Below are positions 39,823 through 52,687 of a stretch of DNA of 64,000 bases, one piece after another; position 1 is the first letter of the stretch; every line of letters starts with the position of its first letter. Origin of the DNA: Phellopilus nigrolimitatus (taxonomy: Eukaryota; Basidiomycota; Agaricomycetes; Hymenochaetales; Hymenochaetaceae); assembly GCA_021029095.1 (NCBI GenBank), contig JAJOHG010000003.1, positions 1,364,001 to 1,428,000 of the forward strand. The letters are read 5' to 3'. Under the pieces are notes generated by a model. That model ran no database searches. It saw only the letters and a program-made list of their open reading frames with translations, and had not been told where the DNA came from. The position numbers were made by a program, and so were the translations under genes.

Positions 39823-41915
39823 ATGGCACAGGCAAGAACTGGCCTTGAGTATGATGAAAATGGTGTCCCGTACTACAAATGGCCACCGTTTCCTGACACC
39901 CCTTCTGGAGTCAGCATCATTCCATATAATGAGTTCAAACCGTCGGGGATCCAAATGTGCGTTGGCTTGGATGACGATGAAGTCGAGGTCGATGGTTTGG
40001 GAATTCCGACAGTACGACTGCAGGTGACGCACGACCTCGATGCTCCGGCAAAGAAAAAGAAGAAAGCGAAGAAAATGCGTAATGGCGAACAGGTCGTTAA
40101 GAGGTATGTTTGGTGGGAGGAATGGGAGGCAGGTGAGGATCTGCGAAGCTCTTTCAACTACAATCAGTGAGTAGTGTAGTCTTTGAGCCTCTTTGTCTGT
40201 TGAAATTAGTGCGACAGGATGCTTCCAGCAGAAGACAGGCTGAGGCAGGCTGCCGTGGATTTCGTGGAAGATAAACATCGCGAGTGGCCGACGGCCTCTA
40301 CGAGAGTACGCGAATGGTTCGACAAAGTAGGATGTTTATCAAGGAAGTACGTGCCCTACTAACGCTCTTTCAGTTTATATTCTTCATAGGACTCGACAAT
40401 AATGCCAAACTACGTCCTAAATATCGCAAAATTCAGGAGGAAGAGGAAGAAGCCGACGAAGTCAGCGACGACCAGGATGACGGTGTGAAGGCGGCTCAGC
40501 CACAGAATGCATCGCAGGTAAAAATCGAAGAATTCGATGAGAAACGGCACAAAATCAGGGACGAATCGACAATCTTCGCAGAGAGCAACGAACAGTTTAT
40601 GCAACGATTTCAGCGGCAAGTGGAGGCGCAGGGGCGCCGCCGTGAGGCATTCTTGATAAACCCAGAGTTGGCGATACGGATCTTTTTCTCTTCGCATTTC
40701 CGTGACAGTGGTATGATGTGGTTAGCTCATTTTTTTCTTCGCTCGCTTCTTACAAATTAAGAATAACACGGTTGAAGGGAAAACCTGGCATTACGCGATG
40801 CGCCTCGGGTCGTTATCTTTTTCCTCAAGTTTCTCGTGCGTAACCGTGCACTCTACGACATTGAGAAGGAAATGCGCGCAGCAATTAAAGTTGCAGAGAA
40901 AGCAAAAGAAGAACTTTGGCAGACCAAACAGATCGGCATGAAGATTCCGGACGAGCTCGCGAGCTGCCTTACGACAATCTATGGCAGCCGGCTCAAGAAG
41001 GTTATCTGGCCGACTCATCCAGCCCCAGACGACAGTGATACGGACGAGCCTCAGGCTAAGAAGGCGAAACTGGATGAAAAGAAAGAAGCTGCGCCAGCGG
41101 AATTTAATACCGAGCTTAAGGCGAACGGCATAACGCTCATTTCTGAGGATGTCGTACCGCCTGCAACTCTAGCCGACACAGCAGTAGTAGAACCCGAAGC
41201 GGACGGCGGGGGGTGGAGCAGCCTTGGACTTGGCAGCGGAGGCAGTTGGGGCGACGACTCAAACGCGAACGACATGGATGACAATCCGTGGGCTCAGGCC
41301 CCGACGCTCGCCGGTTGGGACGAGCCGGTGCACAACTTGATGTCTCTCCTTGGGCCGACGGTGCTTCCTCTCATGCACACCGTCGGGTATGTCGAGGCGT
41401 CGACGCGCTACATCGCGAGCTGGGTCTTGCCGGACGTATCCGACAAGGCCAAAGAGCTAGATGTCGGCAGCTTCAGTGACCCGTACCGCCTTCTGGCGCG
41501 CGTCGTGCTTAAACCCTATCCTGTATTCGCTATTGCTGAGCGTGCGGCGATCCAGAGGCCGGAGATTTTAGAAGACCCACTTGCCGGCAAGGAAGGCGAG
41601 GATGCAGTGGAGAAGCCCAGAGTTCCTCGGCATGATCCCGAGAAAGACAGTATTACGTTACTGCTCGACCCGAAGGCGGCTAAGGAACTTGTCAGGGGTA
41701 TTGGCCTCGGAGGGACGTTTGTGCAGGTCGTCCCTGATTACGCGACGAGAGCGACGTTCTCCGTACCTCAGGGTAGAGGGAGGGGTAGAGGACACGGTCG
41801 CGGTCGCGGAGGAAGCCATGCAAGTACGAAATCGCAAGCTTCCAGCGAGATTTTTTGGTATGCAGAGAAGGTTATACAAGTTATCCCGAGCTTCTGGACG
41901 GAGAAGCAGACGTGA
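39823..41915 (+). CDS. Conserved basidiomycete protein with RGG-like tail
   Basis: Four exons (39823-40166, 40218-40326, 40374-about 40717, 40778-41915) give about 644 residues. The N-terminus (LEYDENGVPYYKWPPFPDTP, then DDDEVEVDGLGIPTV) is characteristic of an uncharacterised mushroom family. Later come a Lys-rich patch, an acidic linker (EEEEEADEVSDDQDD), a helical segment (FFLKFLVRNRALYDIEKEMR), a Gly/Trp-rich low-complexity zone, and a globular C-terminal domain. That domain includes GPTVLPLMHTVGYVE and an RGRGRGRGHGRGRGG tract. The tail suggests RNA binding or arginine methylation; this is inference. The third intron appears to use the weak donor GTGGTT; the stronger GTATGA six bases upstream breaks the conserved frame. 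No enzyme motif recognised. Confidence 0.78.
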
Positions 41916-42846
41916 GGACGGTGAGTGCCGCTTGTTCGTCCCAATCAGTAAGCGACCAAGAAGGGTTTCCGTGATTCGCAACTTGAAATTTGATTCTCCT
42001 GTCGCTCCCGAATAGTTAAAGTGTAAAAGTAAAAACATGGTTCCACTGTCAAAGATCACCAAAACATGTATAGTATCGATGGCTTTTTGATTAGTTTGTC
42101 TCTGTTCTTGATATAATCGTCCCTGTTTTTCCCGTCACTCGGATTATATACGTCCAGCGAGATCGCCTCTTGGACTGCGGTTTCAGCACTGTTCAGGCCA
42201 GGAGAAGTGACCTCAATGGAACCAATCAGTCCTTGAGAATCAAGCGAGTTAGACATCTATGGTCTTGTGCTAATATCGCGCTACAGTGGCTATAGGCCGC
42301 TTATCTACATCTGAAATTAAACCATTCCTTTAGGTCGCGAGGGACGCCACCTAGCGCCTTCTTTTCTCCTTTTCTGGAGTGTCGATCAACGCGGATAGTC
42401 TGATCGGCATAAAAAGAGACGACTCGCACACAGATGCGAGGTCAGAGGTACCGCGAGTACACATATTTCTGAGCTTCCTAAGATGAATGGTATCACAAAC
42501 ACTCTTAAGCGAACTTCGAGGTTGTCGTGTTCACCATTTAATAGCTTCTGAGCTAACATTTTGACAACAGTCTCTTGACGAGGAGTGCCATCGCCGCGTG
42601 CCCATGTTTACTTTTGAACGTGTGAGTGAGTGACCCTATTAATGCTACTTTTGTTTTTCTCAAATTACTGACTTGGAGCGTATTAGCAATACTGCCAGCA
42701 TGACGATCGGCTCCTCAACCATGACAACGAGGGTTCTTAAGATTATAAGTAGTGACCAGCCAGGGACCCTTTATACCGGAATCTTAAGAAATTTCTGCAC
42801 CTAGCATGTCGCATTCAAGTGTATTACTGGAACGTTTCTCTACTTT
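41916..42846. other. Intergenic
   Basis: No strongly supported gene. A minus-strand frame of 66 codons (42056-42256) has protein-like composition but no recognised family. Confidence 0.4.
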
Positions 42847-44096
42847 TTGGACTGGGCAGACTCTCCTTTTCCCGATAGCGAGCGCTATAGTGAGCCATCC
42901 CGTGAATGCTTCACTCTGATATCTCTGATAAGTAACTATCCGAAGGTGGTGCATCTCATATACAAGAAATACGAACCGGATCCGACAAAAGTTCTTCCGA
43001 CTTCCATTCTCCTTGTCGCAGAGCTTCTTCGACGCCTTTAGTGCGGGACTTCAGCTTCGCTCTCACGGCTTGCCTTGCGGGACTTTCACTGTTCTATAAT
43101 TATCTTCTTTTGAGCATCGTAGCCTATCGTGTCTCGCCATGGTATCCGCTCGCAAGGTATCCCGGACCGTATTTCGCAAATATATCATCGCTCTGGCTCG
43201 TTCGCGTGATCCAGTCTCGAAAGCGACATCTCGCTTTGAAAGGCTTACACGACCAGTATGGTCTTCACATACGTATTGGCAAGTTTATTTGGTGCACATT
43301 TTGCTGTTTCGAGCATACTGATTCGTTTAAAGGACCAAACGAACTGTCGTTCAAAGATGTGGGTGTCGTGTCCAAATTTTTGGAGTTAATGGAATGCCCA
43401 AAGGGCCTTGCCAATCCTGACGCCTATCAGCGAGTCTGAAAAGAGATAGACGGTACATTTCCACTGGTGAAGGGGATACTTTCTACGCGGTTAAGCTTTC
43501 TGAAATGAGATCCCTTGATGCCGTAGTGTGATTTATTTCTTCTTGTCCTTCTGAACATATGTGGTTAATTATCTTTCTACAGAAACGAGGGGTTTCGGGT
43601 TCAACCGCCCGTCCAAATTCCTCAGCGGGCACCCGCAAATGGTAGTGGGGGAACGTGGATTCGTGATCAGTACGTCATGTTCGCGCTTCTCTGTTGACAC
43701 ACAGATAAAGGAAAATGAAATACCATAGCTTTATCCCTGAGGGAACAGCAGTAACAATTCAGCCGTACACGATGCATCGTGATCCCTGTCATTTCTCACC
43801 AATGTTCGACACGTTTTTGGCCTGACCGTTGGCTGCAGTCCACCTTGTCGGCTTCTGCGAAAGCGACGTTCACAACCGCCTAAGCAACATTCCTACTTTT
43901 CTCCACAAGACCAGCAGACTGTGTCGGAAAAAATCTCGCACTGGCGAAAATCTGCGTAGTCGTTGCGCTACTTCTTCAGCGGTTTGAGATCCGCTTCGCA
44001 GATGATTATGATCCTCGACGCTGGGAGAACGAACTCGAGGACTTGATTTTACTCAAGATCTGGGTTCTGCCTGTCGTGTTGACTTTAATAAAATGA
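42847..44096 (+). pseudogene. Cytochrome P450 pseudogene, internally deleted
   Basis: This is a paralogue of the intact P450 at 10.7-12.9 kb. Shared pieces in order: VVHLIYKKYEPDPT; YRVSPW; the ARYPGP-equivalent; SLKGLHDQYG-like residues; GPNELSFKDV; ECPKG; then NPDAYQRV, which is the start of the K-helix region; APANGSGGTW; IPEGTAV; the DRWLQ meander; and DCVGKNLALAKI at the heme cysteine. About 925 bp equivalent to 11280-12204 of the intact gene are missing, including the I-helix, with the join near 43406. Other lesions are a stop and frameshift after the first hydrophobic segment, stops in the K-helix region, a frameshift before the meander and a TAA before the heme loop. No functional enzyme is possible. 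Confidence 0.9.
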
Positions 44097-45452
44097 GAGA
44101 GAGCAAGGATCAATCATGCTCATGGCCACTTCGCCGAAATTTGGCGAAATCTCATAGGCTATCTTAAAATAAACAGAAACAGGGCATGTCGTACATGTAG
44201 ATTAAAACATACACGAGAGCCTGTTCTCGGTGTGGATCACTTCATTTTCCAGTAAGAAAAATATTGGTTCCAAGGAGAAACATAAAATAAACTTTCCTTG
44301 CTTTATGAATTTACAGTGAGAATGCGCAGCCACCGTTTCTCTGACTTTGGACATGTCGATCTGGCGGAGCTTGAAAGCGTGTGTGCCGTGTTCTTTGCCG
44401 TTTCTGCAAGGTTTTCGTGCCAACACTGCTCAACCTGCTCATACATCTGCACATATGTATCGTCAAGTCAATCCATTAGTGGAATTGCTGAGCGAACGCG
44501 AACGGGTGCCAATGGTCTTCTGAGTAATCCGCTACTTGGGAAATTGACAAGGGATTTCACATCCGAGGCCGATTGAGCTTACGAGAACCAAGGATACGCG
44601 TCAGACAGCCCATGTCGTCTCCGTCTCCGTCTCGCCGGAAAACTCTGGGCTCTTTTCAATCTTGATACCGGCTGTACACTCTTTGGCTTTCCTCTTGATC
44701 ATACCTTCCGGAAGATGGTTATTCGGCTGAGGCCTTGGAATTTATCACGAGCGCCCATTCAATTAGAAATGGCCACCGGTTGGAAGGGCGGCGAAGCAGA
44801 CGTGAGAGCGTGTTCCATTGGCAAAGTGCAATAGGTATGTACTCATCTTATTTTCAACGTCGGCCATGTTTGAGTCGCCCAATACATAAGACCAGGTTTT
44901 GATGCAAAGATAACATCTCCGTTTTCTCCTCTGTTGTTTGCATCCGTGTCCACGATGCTACCCTTCTTTTGATCTCCCGTCAACAGTACATTGGACATGA
45001 ACGAACGCTGTGACTTCGCTTAATGAATGTGGAATGTCTAAGCTGGTCAAAGTGCAACGTTGTGCACGAACCAGAAACTACTTGTCATGTCATTCCGTGC
45101 CATTCGCAAGCTCGCTATATATAAACACTCTGCTTATGGTGGATTTTAGCCATCTATTCGATACGGAATGAAGCGGAACACTAGCTTCGTTGAATCTTTT
45201 GGTCTGCTGTAGATAAGATTGTCATTTTTCCACCAATCAATTAGCGCCCAATTCCACTTTCGGGAAGACGATATCGCAATACTTATCGCTCGTGGCCGGC
45301 CAACAGACGGCGAACGACTTCTTGTTATCTGGCTTCACCGGATCCGAAGCATCGAAGCCAGCTAAAGCCAACGTATAAATACCTTGGAGCTATGTGGAGG
45401 CAAACAGTAGTCCCTGTTCCTGCTCAAGTGTACGGGTCTACTCACACTCACA
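44097..45452. other. Intergenic
   Basis: No supported gene. This region separates the P450 pseudogene from DUR3. Confidence 0.5.
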
Positions 45453-47949
45453 ATGGCAAACGGTGAATTTCTTGCATATCTGCCCCAGTCCTCGGGTTAT
45501 GGAGTTATCCTTGGGGGTGGTTTTGCCTTCGCCCTCTTCATGCTGATTCTTTCCTGGCTGCAATCTAAGTTCACGGAAACTTCACCTTTTGAAGGTACTC
45601 GTTTTTCATTATTTCTTCGGCAAATGTAAAATAAATTCTGACATCGCTTTTTGCTCTCTCAGCCGAGGAATTTTCGAGTGCCAGTCGTAGCGTAAAGCCT
45701 GGTCTCGTTTGCTCAGGAATTGTCTCTGCCTGGACGTGGAGTGCGACGCTTATGGTGTCATCGCTCGTCTGCTACCAGTTTGGCATCTCGGGCGGGTGGT
45801 GGTACGGTACTTGTGGAACGTGAGGCATCTCTGTTATCTTGACTTTACACTTTTGCTCATATGGCATAGTGTGGAGATTATTTTCTTCTCCGTCATTGCT
45901 TCGAAGGTGAAGGAGAATGCTAACGGAGCACGAACATTTTTGGAGATTGTGAAGGCGCGCTTCGGCACCCCTGCTCATCTCATGTTCTTGGTGGGTATAG
46001 TAGACACTAATTGTTGAAAAGTTTCTGACTCGAGTTATACTAGTTTTACGCACTCTTCACTTCGCTGATGGTCTCTGCCATTTTGCTGCTTGGCGGTAGT
46101 GCATCCATTTCCGCACTCACAGGCATGGATATCCGCGCTGCAACGATGCTTCTCCCCGTTGGCGTTATTGCTTTCGTTATCGTCGGTGGCCTCCGTAGCA
46201 CGTTCGTTTCCGACTATGTCCACACCACTATCGTGTTTGTTGTCATTTGGATCTTCCTCTACACCGCCTGCGGCTCTTCAGAGCTCATCGGTTCTCCCAC
46301 AGCTCTGCATGAGCTGCTCGTGAAGGCTGCTGAGATAACTCCGGTGGAAGGGAACTTAGGTGGCTCGTACTTGACATTCCACTCGAAGACTGCTTTCATA
46401 TGTTCGTCATCTTCGGTCGGTCTTCTTGATGTACGTTTCTGTTCTAACGATGCTCCGCAGATGCTGCAATATCCATTACGCTCGGCTTCTCGACGGTCTT
46501 TCTCGACCAGTCTTATTGGCAGCGCGCGATCGCATCAAACCCGGAGGGCACGACAAAGGCGTACTTCCTCGGCGGGATTTCGTGGTTCAGCGTGCCTTTT
46601 ACATTTGGCACGACCATGGGACTCACAGCACGCGCACTCCAAACGAACGCGGTTTTCCCGACTTACCCAGAACCGCTCAGCATGGCACAACAGGGCGCCG
46701 GACTCGTCGCCCCCGCAGCGGCTGTTGCACTCCTCGGCAGGGAGGGTGCGATCGCTATGCTCATCATCACGTACATGGCCGTCACCTCTGCGTGCTCGGC
46801 ACAACTAATCTCAGTCTCGTCAATTTTCACATACGACGTGTACAGGGTGAGTGGAGCGTTGTTTCTATCGATAAGCTTTGTTGTTAACGATTTATTATAC
46901 TTCCAGACGTATTTCCGTCCTCAGGCGACTGCTCGTGAGATGCTCAGGATTGCACACTTCTGTGTTGCAGGGTGGGGTATCTGGATCTCAGTCTGGTGTG
47001 TCATTCTCAACGCCGGAAATGTCGATATGAACTTCATATACTGTACCTGTCCAATCTCTCTTATCATTATACCGAAATCTGATCTTCGTTTAATAGACTT
47101 CTGTGGTACCATCATCGGCGCGCCCGTCATTCCGGTTATGCTTACCGTGCTTTGGCCTAAGCTTTCTAACACCGGTGTCATGAGCGGTTCAATAGGAGGC
47201 ACTGCGCTTGGCATCATGGCCTGGATCATTGTCTGCCGCTATAAATATGGCATGATTGGTGTTGACAACCTGATGTCGCAATACTCCTCGCTTGCCGGAA
47301 ATGTGACTTCGTTGTACTCCGGAGGCATTATCGCGTACGTGATCTCCATGATCAAACCGGATAGCTATGACTTCAAGGGCACACGAGGCAGTAAGTACCG
47401 CTCTTGCTCGAATCTAATTCTGTGATTTGACTGGCATGTGCCTACAGTTAAAATTGTCGGACAAACGCGTCATCAGGGCGATATCCTTCCATCGGAACAG
47501 GTCATAGCCGTGTCCCCCGACGAGGAGAAGGCTTCGAAAACGCCGTCGGTCGAGGATGGACTTCCGAGTGTTTTGCACGAAGATTTCGTCGAGATCGAAA
47601 GCCACCCGAAGCCTGCGAATGTCATGAAGGCATTCTGGTGGTCCGCGGCAATCATTATAGTCATGGCTGTCATTGTTCCCATCCCACTCGGAGCATCTAA
47701 CTACATTTTCTCACCCGGGTTCTTTACCGCCTGGATGGTCGTCGCGATGGTGCGCTTCTCCATCTTTACTGTAAAGTTTATTGATAAAATAGAATATTGA
47801 CTTTCTTCTTTGGGCCCCAGATCTGGTCGTTCGTCGCGGGTTTCTGCTGTATCATTCTGCCCATCTGGGAGAGTCGTATGGCTATCAAGCACATGGCTTT
47901 CGGCCTTCTCGCGATGACGCGTGGCCGTGCGATCACGAGAAATAGCTGA
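45453..47949 (+). CDS. DUR3: DUR3-type urea transporter
   Basis: Nine exons (45453-45594, 45663-45819, 45870-45990, 46044-46401, 46461-46846, 46907-47042, 47097-47390, 47448-47749, 47821-47949) join in phase to 674 residues. It is a solute:sodium symporter family protein of the plasma membrane that imports urea, in fungi with protons, and also some polyamines. About 14-15 hydrophobic helices are visible. Family marks are VSAWTWSATLMVSS, YQFGISGGWWYG, GLRSTFVSDYVHTTIVF and FLDQSYWQRAIASNPEGTTK. Also present are TYDVYRTYFRP and, near the C-terminus, KAFWWSAAIIIVMAVIVPIP. Intron 4 has the weak donor GTTCGT; it is the only one I found that keeps the frame. Transcription of DUR3 genes is usually nitrogen-regulated, but I did not identify a defined site upstream. 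Confidence 0.9.
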
Positions 47950-48478
47950 GCTTTGCATGATCTTATGCTTATTTCCGTTTATGCCTTTTACTACTTCGGC
48001 TTCAACATAGAATTTGTTCGGTGTGGGTCTTCGGCCCTCCGAACAATGCGACTTAGAATCTCAGGCTGTTACTCATATTGTCATCCTTTTCTCTTATTTA
48101 CCCCTATTCTGTAACATTAGACACGACAAGCTAGAATGCTATGTACAATAAGACTTGTACACCCTACTTTTCCACACTTGTCACGAATTTGCGAGGCTTT
48201 GCGAGCGTCATAGTCGCTTAAAGCCGGCTATCTATCCGTGCTTGACACCGTTATTACGTCATGGACTTGCGACTCGGAAGTCACTCCAAATTTCTCTCTG
48301 ATCTCATTGCTAGTGTGCTCGCTTTCCCACTCAAGTCTTCGAAAAGTGCTGGTTGTTGAACAGCTTCACCTTTAAGCTGATTTAATTTTGGATTTGATCT
48401 GTGCTAGAAAAATCCACGCTTTCCTACGATTTAGAAGTCCGCTTGCGACACAAGTAACTTGAAGCTATCGATTTCATA

Positions 48479-51400
48479 ATGGAGCTCGAGGAGCTCGAAG
48501 ACATACTCAAGGACTACCTCAGACCATCAGAACTCGTCAAGTCAATTCTAATTACCCACATTGCAAGCTCGAGTGAGGAGCTTGGCAGGACAAGACCGGA
48601 AGAAACCTTGCAGCAGAGAACTCGTATACTGGCTATTGTTTCCAACTACAAGAATGACGAAGAAGAAGGCAGGTACTCAATCTTTCTCCAGTCAAAGGCT
48701 CAATCGGACTTGCTGAGCCGTTACGAATCGTCAGTGTTTTTGTGTTCAAACCCAATTCACTTCGTGGTCGACCCGTTGCAGCAGAACTCTTGCTTCTCTG
48801 GACACACCCTCTAACGAGTGCGCTGACTCTGTCAATGGCTCAGCCACGAGCTCGTTCTGGTACAATCGATCTTCGCGTTGAGAAGTACGCTACGGTACCT
48901 CGTTCGAGTAAACATCATTTTTCATGTTCAGTGTTTTCCGACATTGAGCATTTGCTTTCATCTATAGGTGTCCTTCTTACTTTGGATTATGAGGGTCTGA
49001 AACAGACTTATTCTACAGAATCGTCAGAGGAGTTGCGTGTTTTCATGAACGAATGTCGACGGTTGATCAAAGTCGCCAACACTGCCCCAAGTCTTGATTT
49101 CCGCTGGCTAAACTTTTATCAATCGCAACAGTCTCAAGGAGGTTGTTTAAAATAATATTGTCTGGAGCTCGTACAATTCATTTATTCATTCCTAAACTCT
49201 TTTCTTCTCAGTTCCTCCTATGTTCCCTAGACCTGACCTTCGGAAGATCCAAAAAGCTGCATATACCAACCTCTCCCCCGCTTCTGCAGGACGACCTGGT
49301 GACGAGGACACGGACATAGCTTTGATTCATGACGATTGGTTGCGCTCCAAGCTCGTCGAGGATAGGGATATCTACACAAAGGAGCACATGATACGGTACG
49401 TGGCTTCATAACTATACTTTATAATCACAATAAATGCAATGTATTGATTGGTATAATACAGAATTCGTATAGGCACATTCAACGTCAACGGAAAGGCACC
49501 ATCTCAGGACCTCTCTCCGTGGGTCCGTCCACAACATCAAACTCGGTCAGGAGAAGAGGAAGAACGACGAATACTTCCGCCTTTGAATCCTGTATCGCCA
49601 CTCACACTGTCGTCGTCGGCCGCGCCTGATTACTTGTCTTCTCAAGAATCCCGATCATCGTCGTTGAATAATGACATCACCCGGGATCGTACAAAGGATG
49701 ACCTGACTGTTAAGCTAGATGGCGATCCAGACATGATAGTGCTTGGTTTCCAGGAGCTTGACTTGTCCGCAGAGGCGCTCCTGTATAGCTATACGACGGC
49801 GCGCGAGGATATGTGGCTGGAATCGATTTTTGCTGCGCTCGGCGAAGTGCGCGACCAATATACTAAGGCATGCACAATTCCTCTTCTCTGGGCCGCTTGA
49901 TCATACTTCTAATCGTGATTTTTCAGCTAGTATCAAAGCAACTCGTAGGTATGCTCATAATATGCATGGTGAAGAAAGACGTTGTGAAGAACGTGACCGA
50001 CGTAAGTACTTGTGCTATAGGGACCGGTATGATGGGTATTATGGTCAGTCTAGTTTGCCGCGCTTCAATAACGGTTTAATGTCCCAACTGAAACATATGT
50101 TGTGCAGGGAAACAAGGGAGCTACCGCCCTTCGTCTGACTCTGTACTCGACGGTACTGACATTCGTGAACGCGCACCTTGCGGCCTTTGATGACCTCACT
50201 GAGCGACGGAACGCTGACTTCCACGACCTCTCGCGTCGTCTTTTATTTAGTTCTGTCGTCTCGCACTCGTTAAATAATAGTACTGCTCCGGATGCAGAGT
50301 CTTCGGGGACAACAGTGACGGACGCAGAGACGGTATTCCAAAGTGATATCCTCTTTTGGATGGTGAGCACGTCAATTCCCTACCTTGTGGTCGATCTGGT
50401 TTACCAAACAGCCGACAGGGCGGTTGGTGCATCTAAATAACCTTGTTTACCCTGCTTAACGATTTCCTCTGGTTAAAAAGATCTGAACTATCGCATCGAC
50501 CTTCCAGACTCAGAAGTCAGACAGCTTATATCCGGAGGCTTGGAAATCCGCGACTATAACATTCGCGATATGTTAGCTTATGACCAGGTAAAAATCCCAG
50601 ATAGTTTTTGAGATTCGCTTTGATGATTATACCAGTTCCTTAGTTGACAAGAGCACGCAGTGAAGGAAAGGCTTTCGAGGGCTTCAGGGAGGGCAGGATC
50701 ACTCATTTACCGTTAGCCTATTTCCATCATTTCCACCTATTCTCTTATAATTACTAATTTCGAGCTTTTGTTCAGGACATATCGTTTTGGCGCCGGAATT
50801 GCAACAGATGACAATGGATATGATATCAAGTAGCGTTACTTTTTTCACTGTGCGAGCTCAGCGGCTTACGCATAAATGCAGACGCCGCCCAGCATGGACG
50901 GACCGGATCTTGTATCTACCGAGTCCCCACATACGTATCAAACAGACAAGCTACACTGCCCAGGCCGAGATGACGATGAGCGATCACCGACCTATCTCCG
51001 CCGATTTTAGCGTGGGTGTATGGGAAGCAGACGCAAGCGTATATAATGATTGTGCATGGGACTTCATTAACCAGCTTAGAGAGTTACGTGAGTCGGAAGA
51101 GACGCCAAAGCTGAAGGTGGACTTCGCTGACGTCCAATTCGGGCACGTCTGGTCTGTTCTTCTTCTCGAACGAAGTACTTGATCGATTGAAAAAAATATT
51201 GATGACGCGAAATGACGCAGGTATATGCGGGAGGCTTCCCAGCAACTGATTCTACAGAATGCGGGAAAGGTACAGTAGGATAAAGCTCACTATTCTTCCG
51301 GAGAAATTGACGCCGGGCATTTAGATTCCTTGTGCTTTCCGGTTTGTCTGTTTGCAGGAGGACCATCTTCTCTGTATGTTTACTCTTTAAACTTACGGTA

Positions 51401-52687
51401 ACTCGAAGAACTGCTCATAATTCACGCTTCCCAGTGCCGCAGTGGCTCAGAATTCAGCCACAAATGGCATGTCTCTTGTCCTGTAATCCAATCTCTCGCT
51501 TATGCATTCATGTGTTTAGGGCGTAATACTTCCGAACGAGTCTAAATCACTATCCTTGACGGTATTCGTCGATAATGAATCCGCGCCCGCCTTGAATCTT
51601 GGCCACGAACAACTTCAACACATGTTGATTCTTCATACACAGCACGGAAAGGATCACTTCATTACTGTCACCGGAGAATACCGTAAGCCATTCATCTCTC
51701 TCTCTCTCTTTTCTTCTTCTTTCTATTGCTCCCTCCCTTTGTCGTCTCACTGTGTGCATATGACAGAGCGATCATGCTTTGCTACCGACCTGTCCGCACT
51801 CGTACGACTTCCCGGACCCATTAGAAATCTAAAGCGGCGCGAACCTTTGGCTATAGAACAGGTTGTGAATGCTCCAAGGGAAATCATTCGGCTGATAAAT
51901 TGGCTTATGACCAACGCTGTCGATGTTGTACGTTAAAGCTCGTATGTCTGTAGATTGCTCCTAACTGATGGCTTCTTATATAGCCGAAGCTCTTCCTCGC
52001 GCGCGGAGAGTCGCTTCTGCTAGAAACGATAAGAGAGGTAAGTGAACTACGTAGATTTTGAGGTCGCCGCAAATTGTAATGCGCGCTGTTCGTAGTGTCT
52101 AGATTCTGGCGCCGAGTTCGAATTTGATCCTTCCACGGACAAGGAAAAACTATGTCTGTCCTTCGCGAATGTTCTCATCCTTTTCCTTCAGTTTTTGCCT
52201 CAACCTATGATTCCACCGTTTTTGCACCGGCGTTGCGTGCTTGCGGCGGATCGAGATGAAGCTTTTGAGGTAAGTAGCTTCCTCGCCTATTTGATTGTAT
52301 AACATGCAGTTACTTTTACAAATGCTTCAAGATAATCTCCACAGAGCTTCCGAGCTCGCATCTGAACGTGAGTCGGGTAACAGTGATCTGTGTATAGTCA
52401 CCATGTCTGACGTAACTTTGCAGGTGTGGATCTCTTTGACTGCTTTTTTACACTGCATTTGCCAGCAGACAATTGGCCAGATGCAAGTTGGAGGGATAAA
52501 CAACACGCAGAGCAGCAAGGCAGAGTCTCTAGGTAGCGTCTGCACCTGATAACATCATTATGACGGCGTCCTGATGGAACTTTCAGCTTGTATATTTGCT
52601 CCTATTCTTTTCCGTGATGACTTCCTGAAGAACATGACAGTATCCCCGCTTTCCAAGCGGCGCTTCCTTCTTCACTTTATTCTTTGA
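48479..52687 (+). CDS. OCRL/INPP5-type inositol polyphosphate 5-phosphatase with RhoGAP domain
   Basis: A gene of about 18 exons encoding around 1,000 residues. It removes the 5-phosphate from PI(4,5)P2 and related lipids and likely acts in membrane traffic. Domains in order: a helical N-terminal region with an acidic start; the 5-phosphatase domain with IGTFNVNGK, VLGFQELD, GNKGA, FVNAHLAAFDD, DLNYRID, THLPTYRFGAG, RRPAWTDRIL and SDHRP; an ASH-type beta domain (ending HGKDHFITVTGEY); and a C-terminal RhoGAP-like domain (FATDLSALVRLPGPIRN, then VNVWISLTAFLH-type helix). The RhoGAP Arg finger is not evident, as in human OCRL. Two odd junctions: the intron at 50363-50480 leaves the frame one base off exactly before DLNYRID, and the intron at 51467-51519 seems to use a GC donor. 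Exons between 48680 and 49200 are less certain. Confidence 0.85.
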
